In this document: positions 9,401 through 15,984 of the stretch, one piece after another
Position numbering within the stretch: position 1 is the stretch's first letter
How the letters are laid out: each line of letters opens with the position of its first letter
Source: Anammoximicrobium sp964645045
GTDB taxonomy: Bacteria; Planctomycetota; Planctomycetia; Pirellulales; Pirellulaceae
DNA length: 64,000 nt
Assembly: GCA_964645045.1 (NCBI GenBank)
Contig: CAZXYZ010000014.1
Location: 62,001 to 126,000, forward strand
Direction: 5' to 3'
Notes under the pieces: model-generated
Told to the model about the DNA's origin: nothing
Seen by the model: the letters and a program-made list of their open reading frames with translations, nothing else
Databases searched by the model: none
Program-made: the position numbers and the translations under genes

Positions 9401-9938
9401 GATGTACAACGTGTTGGAGAAGCTGCGGGCAGGCGAACGCCTGGACGCCAAGGACCAGGCGATCCACGAGCAAGGGCTGGTCTCGGTGCTGCGGCAGATC
9501 CACGACGAGTTGGATGCGGCGGTGGCGGACGCCTACGGCTGGCCGGTGGACTTGACCGACGAGCAGATCCTGGAACGGCTGGTGGCTTTGAATCAACAGC
9601 GAGCCGAAGAAGAACGCCGTGGCCTGATCCGCTGGTTGCGTCCCGAGTTCCAGAACCCGGAAGGCCGGACTCAAAAGACGATCGCCGCCGAGGAAACCGA
9701 GACGCCCACGACCGCAAAGAAGGCCGAGACCACCAAGCGGCCCTGGCCCAAGTCGCTGTCCGCCCAAGCCGCCGCGGTCCAGACCGCGCTGGCCGAACTC
9801 GCCGCGCCAGCCGACGAGGTCCAAATCGCCAAACGCTTCACCGCCGCCAACAAGGACCGCATCGCCGAACTCCTCGAAACCCTCTCGTCGCTGGGCAAAG
9901 CCCGCCAGCTGGACGACGGCCGCTACGTCTCCGTGTAA
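6498..9938 (+). CDS. MmeI-like single-chain restriction-modification enzyme (type IIG/IIL)
   Basis: 1,146 residues. Near the N-terminus RRIDLYKRGCFVLESKQG gives D73-x9-E83-x-K85, the same D-X9-ExK spacing reported for the MmeI nuclease. A helical linker follows. The gamma-class adenine methyltransferase core has motif I DPACGSGNFLYV near residue 419 and motif IV GNPPF near 581. The next region resembles the target-recognition part (NMLVNIAHDDAFVLGVLSS; RYNKSVCFEPFPFP). The C-terminal ~60 residues look like a winged helix. MmeI is 919 residues, so this is longer. ATG 6498 was chosen because the upstream frame runs through the palindrome. Such enzymes cut and methylate in one chain, so no separate methylase is expected. 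It stands alone between decayed genes, which suits horizontal acquisition. The target sequence is not predictable by eye. Confidence 0.85.
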   Translation: MDEQKIQEFIQRWSNSGGAERANYQLFLAELCDVLEVARPEPTVEDDARNAYVFERNVLFDNLDGTHTTRRIDLYKRGCFVLESKQGVLQHDAAPVLSVRQQELRAKRKRGHGTRGTAAWDDAMFRARGQAEQYARALSPAEGRPPFILVVDVGHSLELFAEFSQTGGTYVPFPDPKSHRIRLEQLADAEIREQLRQVWTDPLSLDPARRSARVTREIAAKLAELAKSLEAAGHHADDVAQFLMRCLFTMFAEDVELLPRESFRKLLRSIDDLAHFASLAEELWRTMNRGGFSSLLRTSLLHFNGGLFADPSALALTRDQLDLLIEAAGADWKDVEPAIFGTLLERALDPVERHKLGAHYTPRAYVERLVIPTVIQPLRDEWDAVRTAAVTHAREGDRKAAVAELEAFHDRLCDVRVLDPACGSGNFLYVTLEHLKRLEGELFATWESIAERQARLEGGHTVDPHQLLGIEINPRAAAIAELVLWIGYLQWHFRTHGRVNPPEPVIKNFKNIECRDAVLSWSSKQPELDEHGKPVTRWDGRTTKPHPVTGEEVPDENARVLSFQYLNPKKAEWPEAEFIVGNPPFVGVARMREALGDGYVTTLRQTYSELPESCDYVMYWWHKAAELTRTGAVRQFGFIATNSLRQTFNRRVIQPHLESSPPLSVVFAIPDHPWVDSALGAAVRISMTVGCCGESDGKLSVVTEEVDRGEIGVETTLSTRSGKIHANLTLGVNLDLAEGLRANSDLSNRGVSLFGAGFIVTPDEAKRLGLGTTPGLERHIRHYRNGRDLTQTPRHVMVIDLFGLKADDVRHRFPEVYQWLYERVKPERDHNNRASRRDNWWLFGETNPKLRQQLAGLKRYIASVETAKHRFFQFLDEAILPDNMLVNIAHDDAFVLGVLSSRVHVSWALKTGGTLEDRPRYNKSVCFEPFPFPDTTESQKPRICALGEQLDAHRKRQQELHPKLTMTGMYNVLEKLRAGERLDAKDQAIHEQGLVSVLRQIHDELDAAVADAYGWPVDLTDEQILERLVALNQQRAEEERRGLIRWLRPEFQNPEGRTQKTIAAEETETPTTAKKAETTKRPWPKSLSAQAAAVQTALAELAAPADEVQIAKRFTAANKDRIAELLETLSSLGKARQLDDGRYVSV

Positions 9939-10071
9939 GCGGGAACCTCGTCGCAAGTCAAATCCCGGGTGCCGGTCGCGGGCGTTGTCCCCAAGACCGC
10001 CGGCCAGCACGAAGGCGGAGGTCGCCGGCTCGCAAAGCTTGCTGTTTTGCTGCCGCTCATTCTGCCCGCAG

Positions 10072-10310
10072 AGCCTCGATGGGTTCATCACGGCGAGAAT
10101 CCCGACCCCGCCCACGAGAAGCGAGATGCCGGCGACGCTGCCGACCAGCCGCGTCATGGATTAAGCCGTTTCTCTTTCCCCCCTCGATCAACGTGGCTTG
10201 GTTCTGCATCGTAAAATCGTCGCGTTTGTCTTCCAGACGGTGACGCCGACGCAGCACGTCCCGGATTTCCTGCTCGGCCGTGTCGAGCAGGTCGCTTCGC
10301 ATCGATGATT
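10072..10310 (-). pseudogene. MacB/FtsX-type ABC transporter permease remnant
   Basis: The minus strand carries two family pieces in different frames: AEQEIRDVLRRRHRLEDKRD followed by DFTMQNQATLIE, matching the periplasmic-domain end of MacB permeases, then MTRLVGSVAGISLLVGGVGI, the start of the second transmembrane segment. A frameshift near 10165 separates them, and the remaining helices are absent. About 80 codons remain of a ~400-650-residue family. The surrounding bases 9939-10071 and 10311-10408 hold no recognised gene. Confidence 0.6.
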
Positions 10311-10408
10311 CCCAGTTTCATAGCGTCGCTCCTTGGAATAGCAATCTTCGGGGAACGGCCCTTGCCTCGCTCCGGTCGAGTGGGCTTGCCGTTCAGGCCC
10401 CCACCGCA

Positions 10409-10430
10409 TATATTAGATCATTCGAATATA
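10409..10430. promoter_or_regulatory. AT-rich imperfect palindrome, candidate operator/promoter
   Basis: TATATTAGATCATTC at 10409-10423 and GAATATA at its right end form arms TATATT..GA and TC..AATATA. This is a strongly AT-rich island in GC-rich DNA, 20 bases before the start of the phosphorylase gene that opens an operon containing an ArsR-family regulator. ArsR repressors usually bind AT-rich palindromes of this size; the assignment is inferred. Confidence 0.45.
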
Positions 10431-10449
10431 CTTGCGAAAGGGGAGATGC

Positions 10450-11262
10450 GTGATCGACGGCCGAAGTCCCATCCTGCAACATGCTACCGAGGAACCGGCG
10501 GTGTTTCGGCCGGAGAACTTGTTGGCCAAGGCCTCGGCGATGCTCGGCCGCGAGCAAGGACGCCTTCCTCCCTGCTGCGTGCTGGACTTTGATGGGGAAC
10601 TCGCGCCGGTGGCCGAGCAGCGGTTCGGTGCTCGTGCCAGTTCCGTCTGGCCGTGCTTTCATACACGGCTGTTGTGCCTGGAAAAGGACGGTCTCAGCAT
10701 GGGGCTGATTGCCGGAACGGTGGGCGCCCCATTTGCGGTCCTGGTGGCGGAGCAGTTGATCGCCTGTGGCTGCCGGCACATGATCGGGTACAGTTCGTCG
10801 GGGGCGGTCGCCGACGGTCTGACGCTGCCCTGCCTGGTGATACCGGATCGGGCGTTGCGGGACGAGGGAACCTCGTATCACTACCTGCCCCCATCCCCGT
10901 GGGTCGAGGCATGCGGCGATCTATCAGGCGTGCTCGCCAGACACGCCCGCGGATGCCACCTGCCGGTGCATCGCGGTGCTACTTGGACGACCGATGCGCC
11001 GTACCGCGAAACGCAGTCGGCGATTGACCGACATCGCTCCGCGGGTATTTTGACCGTCGAAATGGAAGCGGCGGCATTGATGGCGTTGGCGAGGGTGCGT
11101 GAGGTGCAGGTCGCTTCGCTGCTGCACGTCACCAACGCCTTGGCCACCAGCGAAAACGACTTTCAGAAAGGACCCGCCGACATCCACGAGCGAGTCCTGA
11201 ACTGCTGCTGGGGGGCGTTTCGAGAAACGCTGCAGTTACCGTCGGCGTCCCAGGGGGAGTAA
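10450..11262 (+). CDS. Nucleoside phosphorylase family protein (PNP/UDP fold)
   Basis: 270 residues from GTG 10450, preceded by AAAGGGGAG at 5-6 bases; an in-frame TTG at 10432 has no such site. Phosphorylase signatures are GTVGAPFAVLVAEQLIACG (phosphate/ribose-binding strand and helix), YSSSGAV, DEGTSYHY and the purine/uridine phosphorylase motif VEMEAAAL. The family splits nucleosides with phosphate to base plus ribose-1-phosphate. It is the first gene of an operon with a methyltransferase 10 bases downstream. In arsenosugar synthesis a step is needed to remove adenine from the ArsS product, and a phosphorylase like this is a reasonable candidate; that role is inferred from context only. 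Confidence 0.8.
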   Translation: MIDGRSPILQHATEEPAVFRPENLLAKASAMLGREQGRLPPCCVLDFDGELAPVAEQRFGARASSVWPCFHTRLLCLEKDGLSMGLIAGTVGAPFAVLVAEQLIACGCRHMIGYSSSGAVADGLTLPCLVIPDRALRDEGTSYHYLPPSPWVEACGDLSGVLARHARGCHLPVHRGATWTTDAPYRETQSAIDRHRSAGILTVEMEAAALMALARVREVQVASLLHVTNALATSENDFQKGPADIHERVLNCCWGAFRETLQLPSASQGE

Positions 11263-11272
11263 GGACGAAGCG

Positions 11273-11845
11273 ATGAAAACCCGGGAAAGTGGTATGCCGG
11301 ACGAAGGCATGTGGCGGGAGTTCTTCGATGCCGAGGCGATCCTGCGGTCACTCCGGCTGGATTCGTCGTGCCGGAATGTGGTGGATTTCGGTTGTGGCTA
11401 TGGAACCTTTGCTATTCCGGCCGCCCGGATCGTGAGCGGCATGGTCCATGCTGTCGACGTCGAGCCCGACATGATCAGCGTCACGCAGGCCAAGGCGGAG
11501 GCGGAAGGCTTGCCGAACGTGCGGGCCTACCTGCGGGATTTCGCCTCGGACGGCACCGGACTGCCGCCAGCCAGCGTCGACTACGCGATGCTGTTCAACA
11601 TCCTCCATGCCGAGTGCCCCGATGCCTTGCTGCTTGAGGCCCACCGGGTCTTGGCCCCTGGTGGACTCCTGGGCATCATCCACTGGAACCACGATCCGAT
11701 GACGCCACGAGGTCCGTCGATGGCGATCCGCCCGCGCCCCGAGCAATGTCAAGCGTGGGCCGAACAGTTGGGTTTCCGCCGACTGCCGCCCGGAATCATC
11801 GACCTGCCGCCGTACCATTACGGAATGGTCCTCGTGCGAGGCTAG
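11273..11845 (+). CDS. Small class I SAM-dependent methyltransferase
   Basis: 190 residues. The start MKTRESGMPDEGMWREFFD is distinctive, followed by motif I NVVDFGCGYG (near residues 38-47), an acidic motif II strand (VHAVDVEPDM), ASVDYAMLFNILH and the RVLAPGGLLGIIHW motif. GGACGAAG precedes the ATG, and the gap to the phosphorylase stop is 10 bases, so the two are co-transcribed. It is much shorter than ArsM arsenite methyltransferases and I do not see the ArsM cysteine arrangement, so I do not call it arsM. The substrate is unknown; the cluster suggests an organoarsenical or related metabolite. Confidence 0.8.
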   Translation: MKTRESGMPDEGMWREFFDAEAILRSLRLDSSCRNVVDFGCGYGTFAIPAARIVSGMVHAVDVEPDMISVTQAKAEAEGLPNVRAYLRDFASDGTGLPPASVDYAMLFNILHAECPDALLLEAHRVLAPGGLLGIIHWNHDPMTPRGPSMAIRPRPEQCQAWAEQLGFRRLPPGIIDLPPYHYGMVLVRG

Positions 11846-11940
11846 CCGCTCTTTTCGCCAGGACTTAGGCTTCCAATCATGAAATTCGGCAAAGGCAGAT
11901 TGAGTTGCAGTAAGGCGAAGAACTAACGTAGCTGGAGGCG

Positions 11941-12300
11941 ATGATGGATACGCTTGATGTCATGGCAGCCGCAGAACTCCTGAAAGCCCTGGCTCATCCG
12001 ACTCGGCTCATGATTGTCCAGGAACTGCTGAGCGGTACCAAGTGCGTTACCGACATGGAGGAGATTCTGCCGGCGCGGCAGGCGAATATCTCCCAGCACC
12101 TGGCGGTTCTACGAAATGCCAAGCTTGTGGACTTCGCTCAGGACGGCACCGTCCGCTGTTATTACTTGGCGAAGCCGAAGCTCGTCAAGGATGTCCTGCG
12201 TTTGGTTGAGCGTCAGGAGCCAGCCGTGAAACGCACCGCGGCCCAAATCAAGGCGGAAAAGGAGCGACTTCGTCGAGTTGCGGCGCAGGCCACCGGCTGA
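11941..12300 (+). CDS. ArsR/SmtB-family winged-helix repressor
   Basis: 119 residues. A winged helix-turn-helix spans roughly residues 10-80: KALAHPTRLMIVQELL, the recognition helix QANISQHLAVLRNAKLV, and the wing GTVRCYYL. Cysteines are C35 (GTKCVTDM, where classical ArsR has ELCVCDL) and C73, so the classical paired-cysteine arsenite site is altered; a C35/C73 site is possible. GGAGG lies 4 bases before ATG 11941 and 7 before the next ATG at 11944, so the second ATG may be the true start. A short leader of 95 bases separates it from the methyltransferase. It probably controls this operon, possibly through the AT-rich palindrome at 10409. Confidence 0.85.
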   Translation: MMDTLDVMAAAELLKALAHPTRLMIVQELLSGTKCVTDMEEILPARQANISQHLAVLRNAKLVDFAQDGTVRCYYLAKPKLVKDVLRLVERQEPAVKRTAAQIKAEKERLRRVAAQATG

Positions 12301-12343
12301 GCAACGCACTGGCCCGCCGCCTGTCGAGTTGGAGGGTAAGATC

Positions 12344-13498
12344 ATGAGCGAAGTCACCCCAGTAGTCAGCCCAACGCGGCGTGTGTACCTCGACTTCAAT
12401 GCCTCGACTCCCCTGGCGCCGGAGGTCGTCGCCGCCATGACTCCGCTGCTGAGCGAGGGTTATGGGAACCCTTCCAGCACGCACTGGGCGGGCAGTCGGG
12501 CGCGCGACACGGTCGAAGAGGCGCGAGGGCGGGTGGCCTTGCTCCTGGGGTGCGACCCGACGGAGGCCGTGTTCACGTCCGGCGGTACGGAAGCGAACAA
12601 CCACGCCATCCAAGGAGCGTTCTACGCGCGCGGCGAGACTGTTCGCCGGCCGCATCTGATCACCACCCAGATCGAACATCCGTCGGTGTTGGAACCGTGT
12701 CGGTTCCTGGAACGGCTGGGGGCGGAGATCACGTATCTGCCGGTTGATCGGTACGGGCAGGTCGACCCCGACGCGGTCCGCCGGCAACTTCGCCCGGAAA
12801 CGATTCTGGTCTCGGTGATGCATGCGAACAACGAGGTCGGCACGCTGCAGCCGATTGCCGAGATCGCCGAAATCGTTCGGGCTCACGGCGCGTGGATGCA
12901 TACGGATGCAACGCAAAGCGTGGGCAAGATTCCTGTTGATGTGGATCTGTTGGGAGTCGATCTGCTGAGCGTGGCCGGGCACAAGCTATATGCCCCCAAG
13001 GGCGTTGGCGTGCTTTATATTCGCGAGGGCGCAGACATCGAACCCCTCATGCATGGTGCGAATCACGAGGCGGGCCGCCGAGCCGGCACGGAAAACGTGC
13101 TGTTGATCGCCGGCCTGGGCGCGGCGTGTCGAGTCAGTCAAACATGGATCCACGACGAACATGTTCGCCGGTTGTGCGACTACTTCTGGCAGTTGCTCCG
13201 TGACCGGTTTGGCGGGCGTGTCGTCCTGAACGGTCACCCGGAGCAGCGTCTCCCCAACACGCTAAACGTCAGCTTCCCAGGTCACATCGGCGAGCAGTTG
13301 CTGAGCGAACTGGACGGCGTGGCAGCCTCGACCGGATCAGCCTGTCATGCGGGCCAAACCGAAATCAGCCCTGTGCTGCGCGCGATGGGTGTTGAAACGG
13401 CCACCGGGATGGGAGCCATTCGCTTCAGTCTCGGACGCACGACGACGGCGGCCGAACTTGACTACGTCGTGGATCGTTTGCAGAAAATCCTATCGTGA
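12344..13498 (+). CDS. Cysteine desulfurase, NifS/IscS-like
   Basis: 384 residues, normal family length. PLP-dependent class V aminotransferase fold: YLDFNASTPLAPEV at the start, FTSGGTEANNHAI, HPSVLEPC, HANNEVGTLQP, HTDATQSVGKI and the PLP lysine in SVAGHKLYAPKG. The catalytic cysteine lies in the loop ASTGSACHAGQTEIS near residue 330. GGAGGGTAAGATC precedes ATG 12344. The enzyme removes sulfur (or selenium) from cysteine to form a persulfide for cluster or thio-cofactor assembly. No IscU or NifU follows; instead it sits between an ArsR regulator and an arsenosugar-type glycosyltransferase, suggesting a dedicated role there. Confidence 0.9.
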   Translation: MSEVTPVVSPTRRVYLDFNASTPLAPEVVAAMTPLLSEGYGNPSSTHWAGSRARDTVEEARGRVALLLGCDPTEAVFTSGGTEANNHAIQGAFYARGETVRRPHLITTQIEHPSVLEPCRFLERLGAEITYLPVDRYGQVDPDAVRRQLRPETILVSVMHANNEVGTLQPIAEIAEIVRAHGAWMHTDATQSVGKIPVDVDLLGVDLLSVAGHKLYAPKGVGVLYIREGADIEPLMHGANHEAGRRAGTENVLLIAGLGAACRVSQTWIHDEHVRRLCDYFWQLLRDRFGGRVVLNGHPEQRLPNTLNVSFPGHIGEQLLSELDGVAASTGSACHAGQTEISPVLRAMGVETATGMGAIRFSLGRTTTAAELDYVVDRLQKILS

Positions 13499-13542
13499 AA
13501 ACGCGAGTCTCCCGAACCAAACTGGGAAGGAGGATTCATCCA

Positions 13543-14310
13543 ATGTTGTCGCGGTGGCTAGGTCGAACCACTGACGGTGCGCCCGATCATCTCGGCCTAC
13601 GGAAGGCCAGATGGGAAGCCGTCGGACTGGAGTCGATCACCGTGATCATCCCCGTGCTCAACGAGGACGGCCTGCTTGGAGAGACATTGCGGTCCGCTCA
13701 AGCCGGATCGCGGCTGGAGACGATCGTGGTCGATGGCGGGAGTAGTGACGGGAGCCTGGAGGTGGCTCGGACCCAGGGCGCTCGCACCCTGTCGGCAGCC
13801 GGGGGCCGCGCCCGGCAGATGAACGCGGGGGCCGCCCTGGCGACGTCATCGATCTTACTCTTCCTGCACGCCGACACGATCCTGCCCCCGGGGTTTGAGC
13901 AATGCATTCGTGACACACTAAACCGAGCCGGAGTGGCCGCTGGTGCCTTTGAACTTGGCATCGCATCCCGCCGGTGGCCGTACCGGATCATTGAGAAGGC
14001 GGCGAACCTTCGTGCGCGATACCTGCAGATGCCCTATGGGGACCAGGGACTGTTCGTGCGAGCTGAACTGTTCCACCGCCTCGGCGGATTTCGCGACATG
14101 CCGATCATGGAGGACGTCGACCTGATTAAGCGTCTTCGTCGCTGTGGACGTGTCGCGGTCGTGCCGTTTCGGGCCACCACGTCCGCTCGGCGTTGGCAGA
14201 CGCTCGGCTTCTGGAGGACAACTTGGATCAATCAGAAAACGCTTCTGGCATACTTTCTGGGTATTTCACCTCAACGGCTCGCTCGCTGGTACGCCGTATC
14301 TGCTGGGTAA
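13543..14310 (+). CDS. TIGR04283-type (arsenosugar biosynthesis) glycosyltransferase
   Basis: 255 residues from ATG 13543, with GGAAGGAGG upstream; a GTG at 13495 overlapping the desulfurase stop is the weaker alternative. GT-A family 2 fold: ITVIIPVLNEDGLL, TIVVDGGSSDGSLEVA, the SAAGGRARQMNAGAALA segment diagnostic of this subfamily, the metal-binding LFLHADTILPPG, and PYGDQGLFVRAELFHRLGGF followed by MEDVDLIKRLRR. The family is annotated as arsenosugar-associated because its genes travel with the radical SAM enzyme ArsS, which is present 3.4 kb downstream. A role in glycosylating an arsenoribose intermediate is inferred from that association. Confidence 0.85.
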   Translation: MLSRWLGRTTDGAPDHLGLRKARWEAVGLESITVIIPVLNEDGLLGETLRSAQAGSRLETIVVDGGSSDGSLEVARTQGARTLSAAGGRARQMNAGAALATSSILLFLHADTILPPGFEQCIRDTLNRAGVAAGAFELGIASRRWPYRIIEKAANLRARYLQMPYGDQGLFVRAELFHRLGGFRDMPIMEDVDLIKRLRRCGRVAVVPFRATTSARRWQTLGFWRTTWINQKTLLAYFLGISPQRLARWYAVSAG

Positions 14311-14355
14311 GTTGGAAAATACCTGTTTCGGAATTCTGCACGGGGGGAACGAGCA

Positions 14356-14970
14356 ATGACTGAGATGGATGATTCCTCGCGTTCGGGACGAGGATGGAGC
14401 CAAGCGACCTGGGCCATAGTTGCCCTCGCCTTCTCCCTGGTGGGCACGGCTGGGAGCCTTTATCTCAGCCTTGGCCTTGGGCTAAAAGCCTGTCCCCTCT
14501 GCTTCTATCAGCGGAGCTTCATGATGAGCACCTTCGCAGTCCTGGCCTTGGGGCTCGCTGTGGATCGGCGGCAGCCACGCCTGCACTGCCTGCTTTCGCT
14601 ACCGTTGGCTCTGGCCGGAGGGGGCGTGGCGTTGTTCCATGAATACCTCGTCGTCACCGGCGTGCTGGAGTGCCCGAAGGGCTTCCTGGGGCTCGGCACC
14701 TCCCCCACGCAAAGTCTGGCGGTCTTCGCGCTGACCATCACCGCGGTGGTTGCCGGCGTCCTTGCCGGTGGAAGCGGCGCCCCGTTGCGTGCGGTCCCCG
14801 TAAGTGGTGCCGCCATCCTGGGCCTGTCGTTGGCGTGGGCGTCGATCGCCGGATCTCCGCCCTTGCCGCCGGCCCCCAAGGCCCCGTACGACTCCGTCGG
14901 GCAACCGCTGGATATGTGCCGCCCGCCTTATCACGTCAATCAGCAGGCCGGGGAAACGGCCCGTCGGTGA
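14356..14970 (+). CDS. DsbB-like disulfide oxidoreductase
   Basis: 204 residues with four hydrophobic segments typical of DsbB/BdbC. The first periplasmic CxxC is KACPLCFYQR right after the first membrane helix; a second pair is suggested by LECPKGFLG in the second loop and a lone Cys in DMCRPPYH near the end. GGGGGGAACGAGCA precedes the ATG. DsbB proteins reoxidise periplasmic thiol oxidases using quinone. No DsbA partner is adjacent. It lies 45 bases after the glycosyltransferase and 9 bases before the hydroxylase, so it belongs to the same operon. Confidence 0.8.
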   Translation: MTEMDDSSRSGRGWSQATWAIVALAFSLVGTAGSLYLSLGLGLKACPLCFYQRSFMMSTFAVLALGLAVDRRQPRLHCLLSLPLALAGGGVALFHEYLVVTGVLECPKGFLGLGTSPTQSLAVFALTITAVVAGVLAGGSGAPLRAVPVSGAAILGLSLAWASIAGSPPLPPAPKAPYDSVGQPLDMCRPPYHVNQQAGETARR

Positions 14971-14979
14971 AAATCGAGC

Positions 14980-15864
14980 ATGGAGTCCCGCTGTATGATG
15001 TGGAATTCCTTGACGTCAGAATTGGGCATACGTCTCGTCTCCTTTCTTGGCGTACTGGCCGTCATGGCTGCGTGGGAGATGTTTGCGCCGCGCCGGCCCC
15101 TGACGGCCGGCAAATCGTGGCGTTGGTTGAGCAACCTCGGTTTGGTCGCCATCAACAGCGCCGTCGTGCGAATCATTGCGCCGCTCGGCGTCGTCGGCGC
15201 GGCCCTGTTCGCACAGTCGCATGGCTGGGGCCTCTTCAACAACCTCGCCGTATCCTGTTGGCTCGCCATCTTGGTTTGCGTCGTGGCTTTCGACTTCGCG
15301 GTCTACCTCCAACACGTCATGTTCCACGCGGTGCCGCTGTTGTGGAGGTTCCACATGGTCCATCACGCTGACCTCGACTTTGATGTGACAACCGGCCTGC
15401 GTTTCCACACGATCGAGATCCTGCTATCCCTCGCGATTAAGGCCACCGTTGTCCTCCTGGTTGGCCCTCCGGTGTCTGCTGTCATCATCTTCGAGGTGCT
15501 CTTGAACGCTACGTCAATGTTCAACCACGGCAACGTACGAATGCCGATTCCCGTGGACCGACTGCTGCGGTGGCTGGTCGTGACTCCCGACATGCATCGA
15601 GTCCACCATTCCACGGTCGCCAGCGAGACCAATAGTAACTTCGGCTTCAACCTGCCCTGGTGGGATTACGTGCTGGGCACGTACCGCGACCAGCCGGGGA
15701 AAGGGCACAGCGGTATGTCTATCGGTCTCTCCCAGTTCCGCGAAGAGCATCGCGTGGAGCGATTGCACCACGTCCTGCTCTTGCCGTTTACAGGACACCC
15801 CGGCGATTACGCAATTAGGGAGAGGGCCGGCGCCGTCGGCCCAGACGCGGAGAACGTCCACTGA
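14980..15864 (+). CDS. Fatty acid hydroxylase / sterol desaturase family protein
   Basis: 294 residues from ATG 14980; in-frame ATGs at 14995 and 14998 are alternatives. Several membrane helices and the di-iron histidine boxes of the family are visible: HVMFH (HxxxH), FHMVHH (HxxHH), and HRVHH (HxxHH), with NHGN and LRFHTIE supplying further ligands. The enzymes use a membrane di-iron centre and oxygen to hydroxylate or desaturate lipids. Final gene of the plus-strand operon; convergent with the PQQ-propeller gene. A link to arsenolipids is possible but purely inferred from the neighbourhood. Confidence 0.85.
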   Translation: MESRCMMWNSLTSELGIRLVSFLGVLAVMAAWEMFAPRRPLTAGKSWRWLSNLGLVAINSAVVRIIAPLGVVGAALFAQSHGWGLFNNLAVSCWLAILVCVVAFDFAVYLQHVMFHAVPLLWRFHMVHHADLDFDVTTGLRFHTIEILLSLAIKATVVLLVGPPVSAVIIFEVLLNATSMFNHGNVRMPIPVDRLLRWLVVTPDMHRVHHSTVASETNSNFGFNLPWWDYVLGTYRDQPGKGHSGMSIGLSQFREEHRVERLHHVLLLPFTGHPGDYAIRERAGAVGPDAENVH

Positions 15865-15894
15865 ACGGCCCCCTCCCGGCCGCTACCGCGTCCG

Positions 15895-15919
15895 ACCTCC
15901 CCCGCTGCGCGGGAGAGGT
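15895..15919. terminator. Hairpin between convergent genes
   Basis: ACCTCCCCCGC pairs with GCGGGAGAGGT (one mismatch) across a TGC loop, between the hydroxylase stop and the convergent PQQ gene. No U-tract, so a Rho-independent terminator is only possible. Confidence 0.4.
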
Positions 15920-15952
15920 GTCATGTCTGACTGCCATGAGATGCGATACATA

Positions 15953-15968
15953 TTTCTCGAACGATGCT
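15953..15968 (-). repeat. Recurring 16-mer AGCATCGTTCGAGAAA
   Basis: Exact copy of the 16-mer at 2266-2281, again just downstream of a minus-strand stop codon (15985). Confidence 0.7.
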
Positions 15969-15984
15969 TAGCGCCCTGAACAAC

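Noticed and set aside
6498..9938. DISARM DrmMI or BREX PglX methylase.
   Set aside because: None of the partner genes (drmA/B/C, pglZ, brxC) is nearby, and the N-terminal D-X9-ExK nuclease motif points to the MmeI type.
11273..11845. arsM (arsenite methyltransferase).
   Set aside because: Too short, and the conserved ArsM cysteine arrangement is not visible; context alone is not enough.
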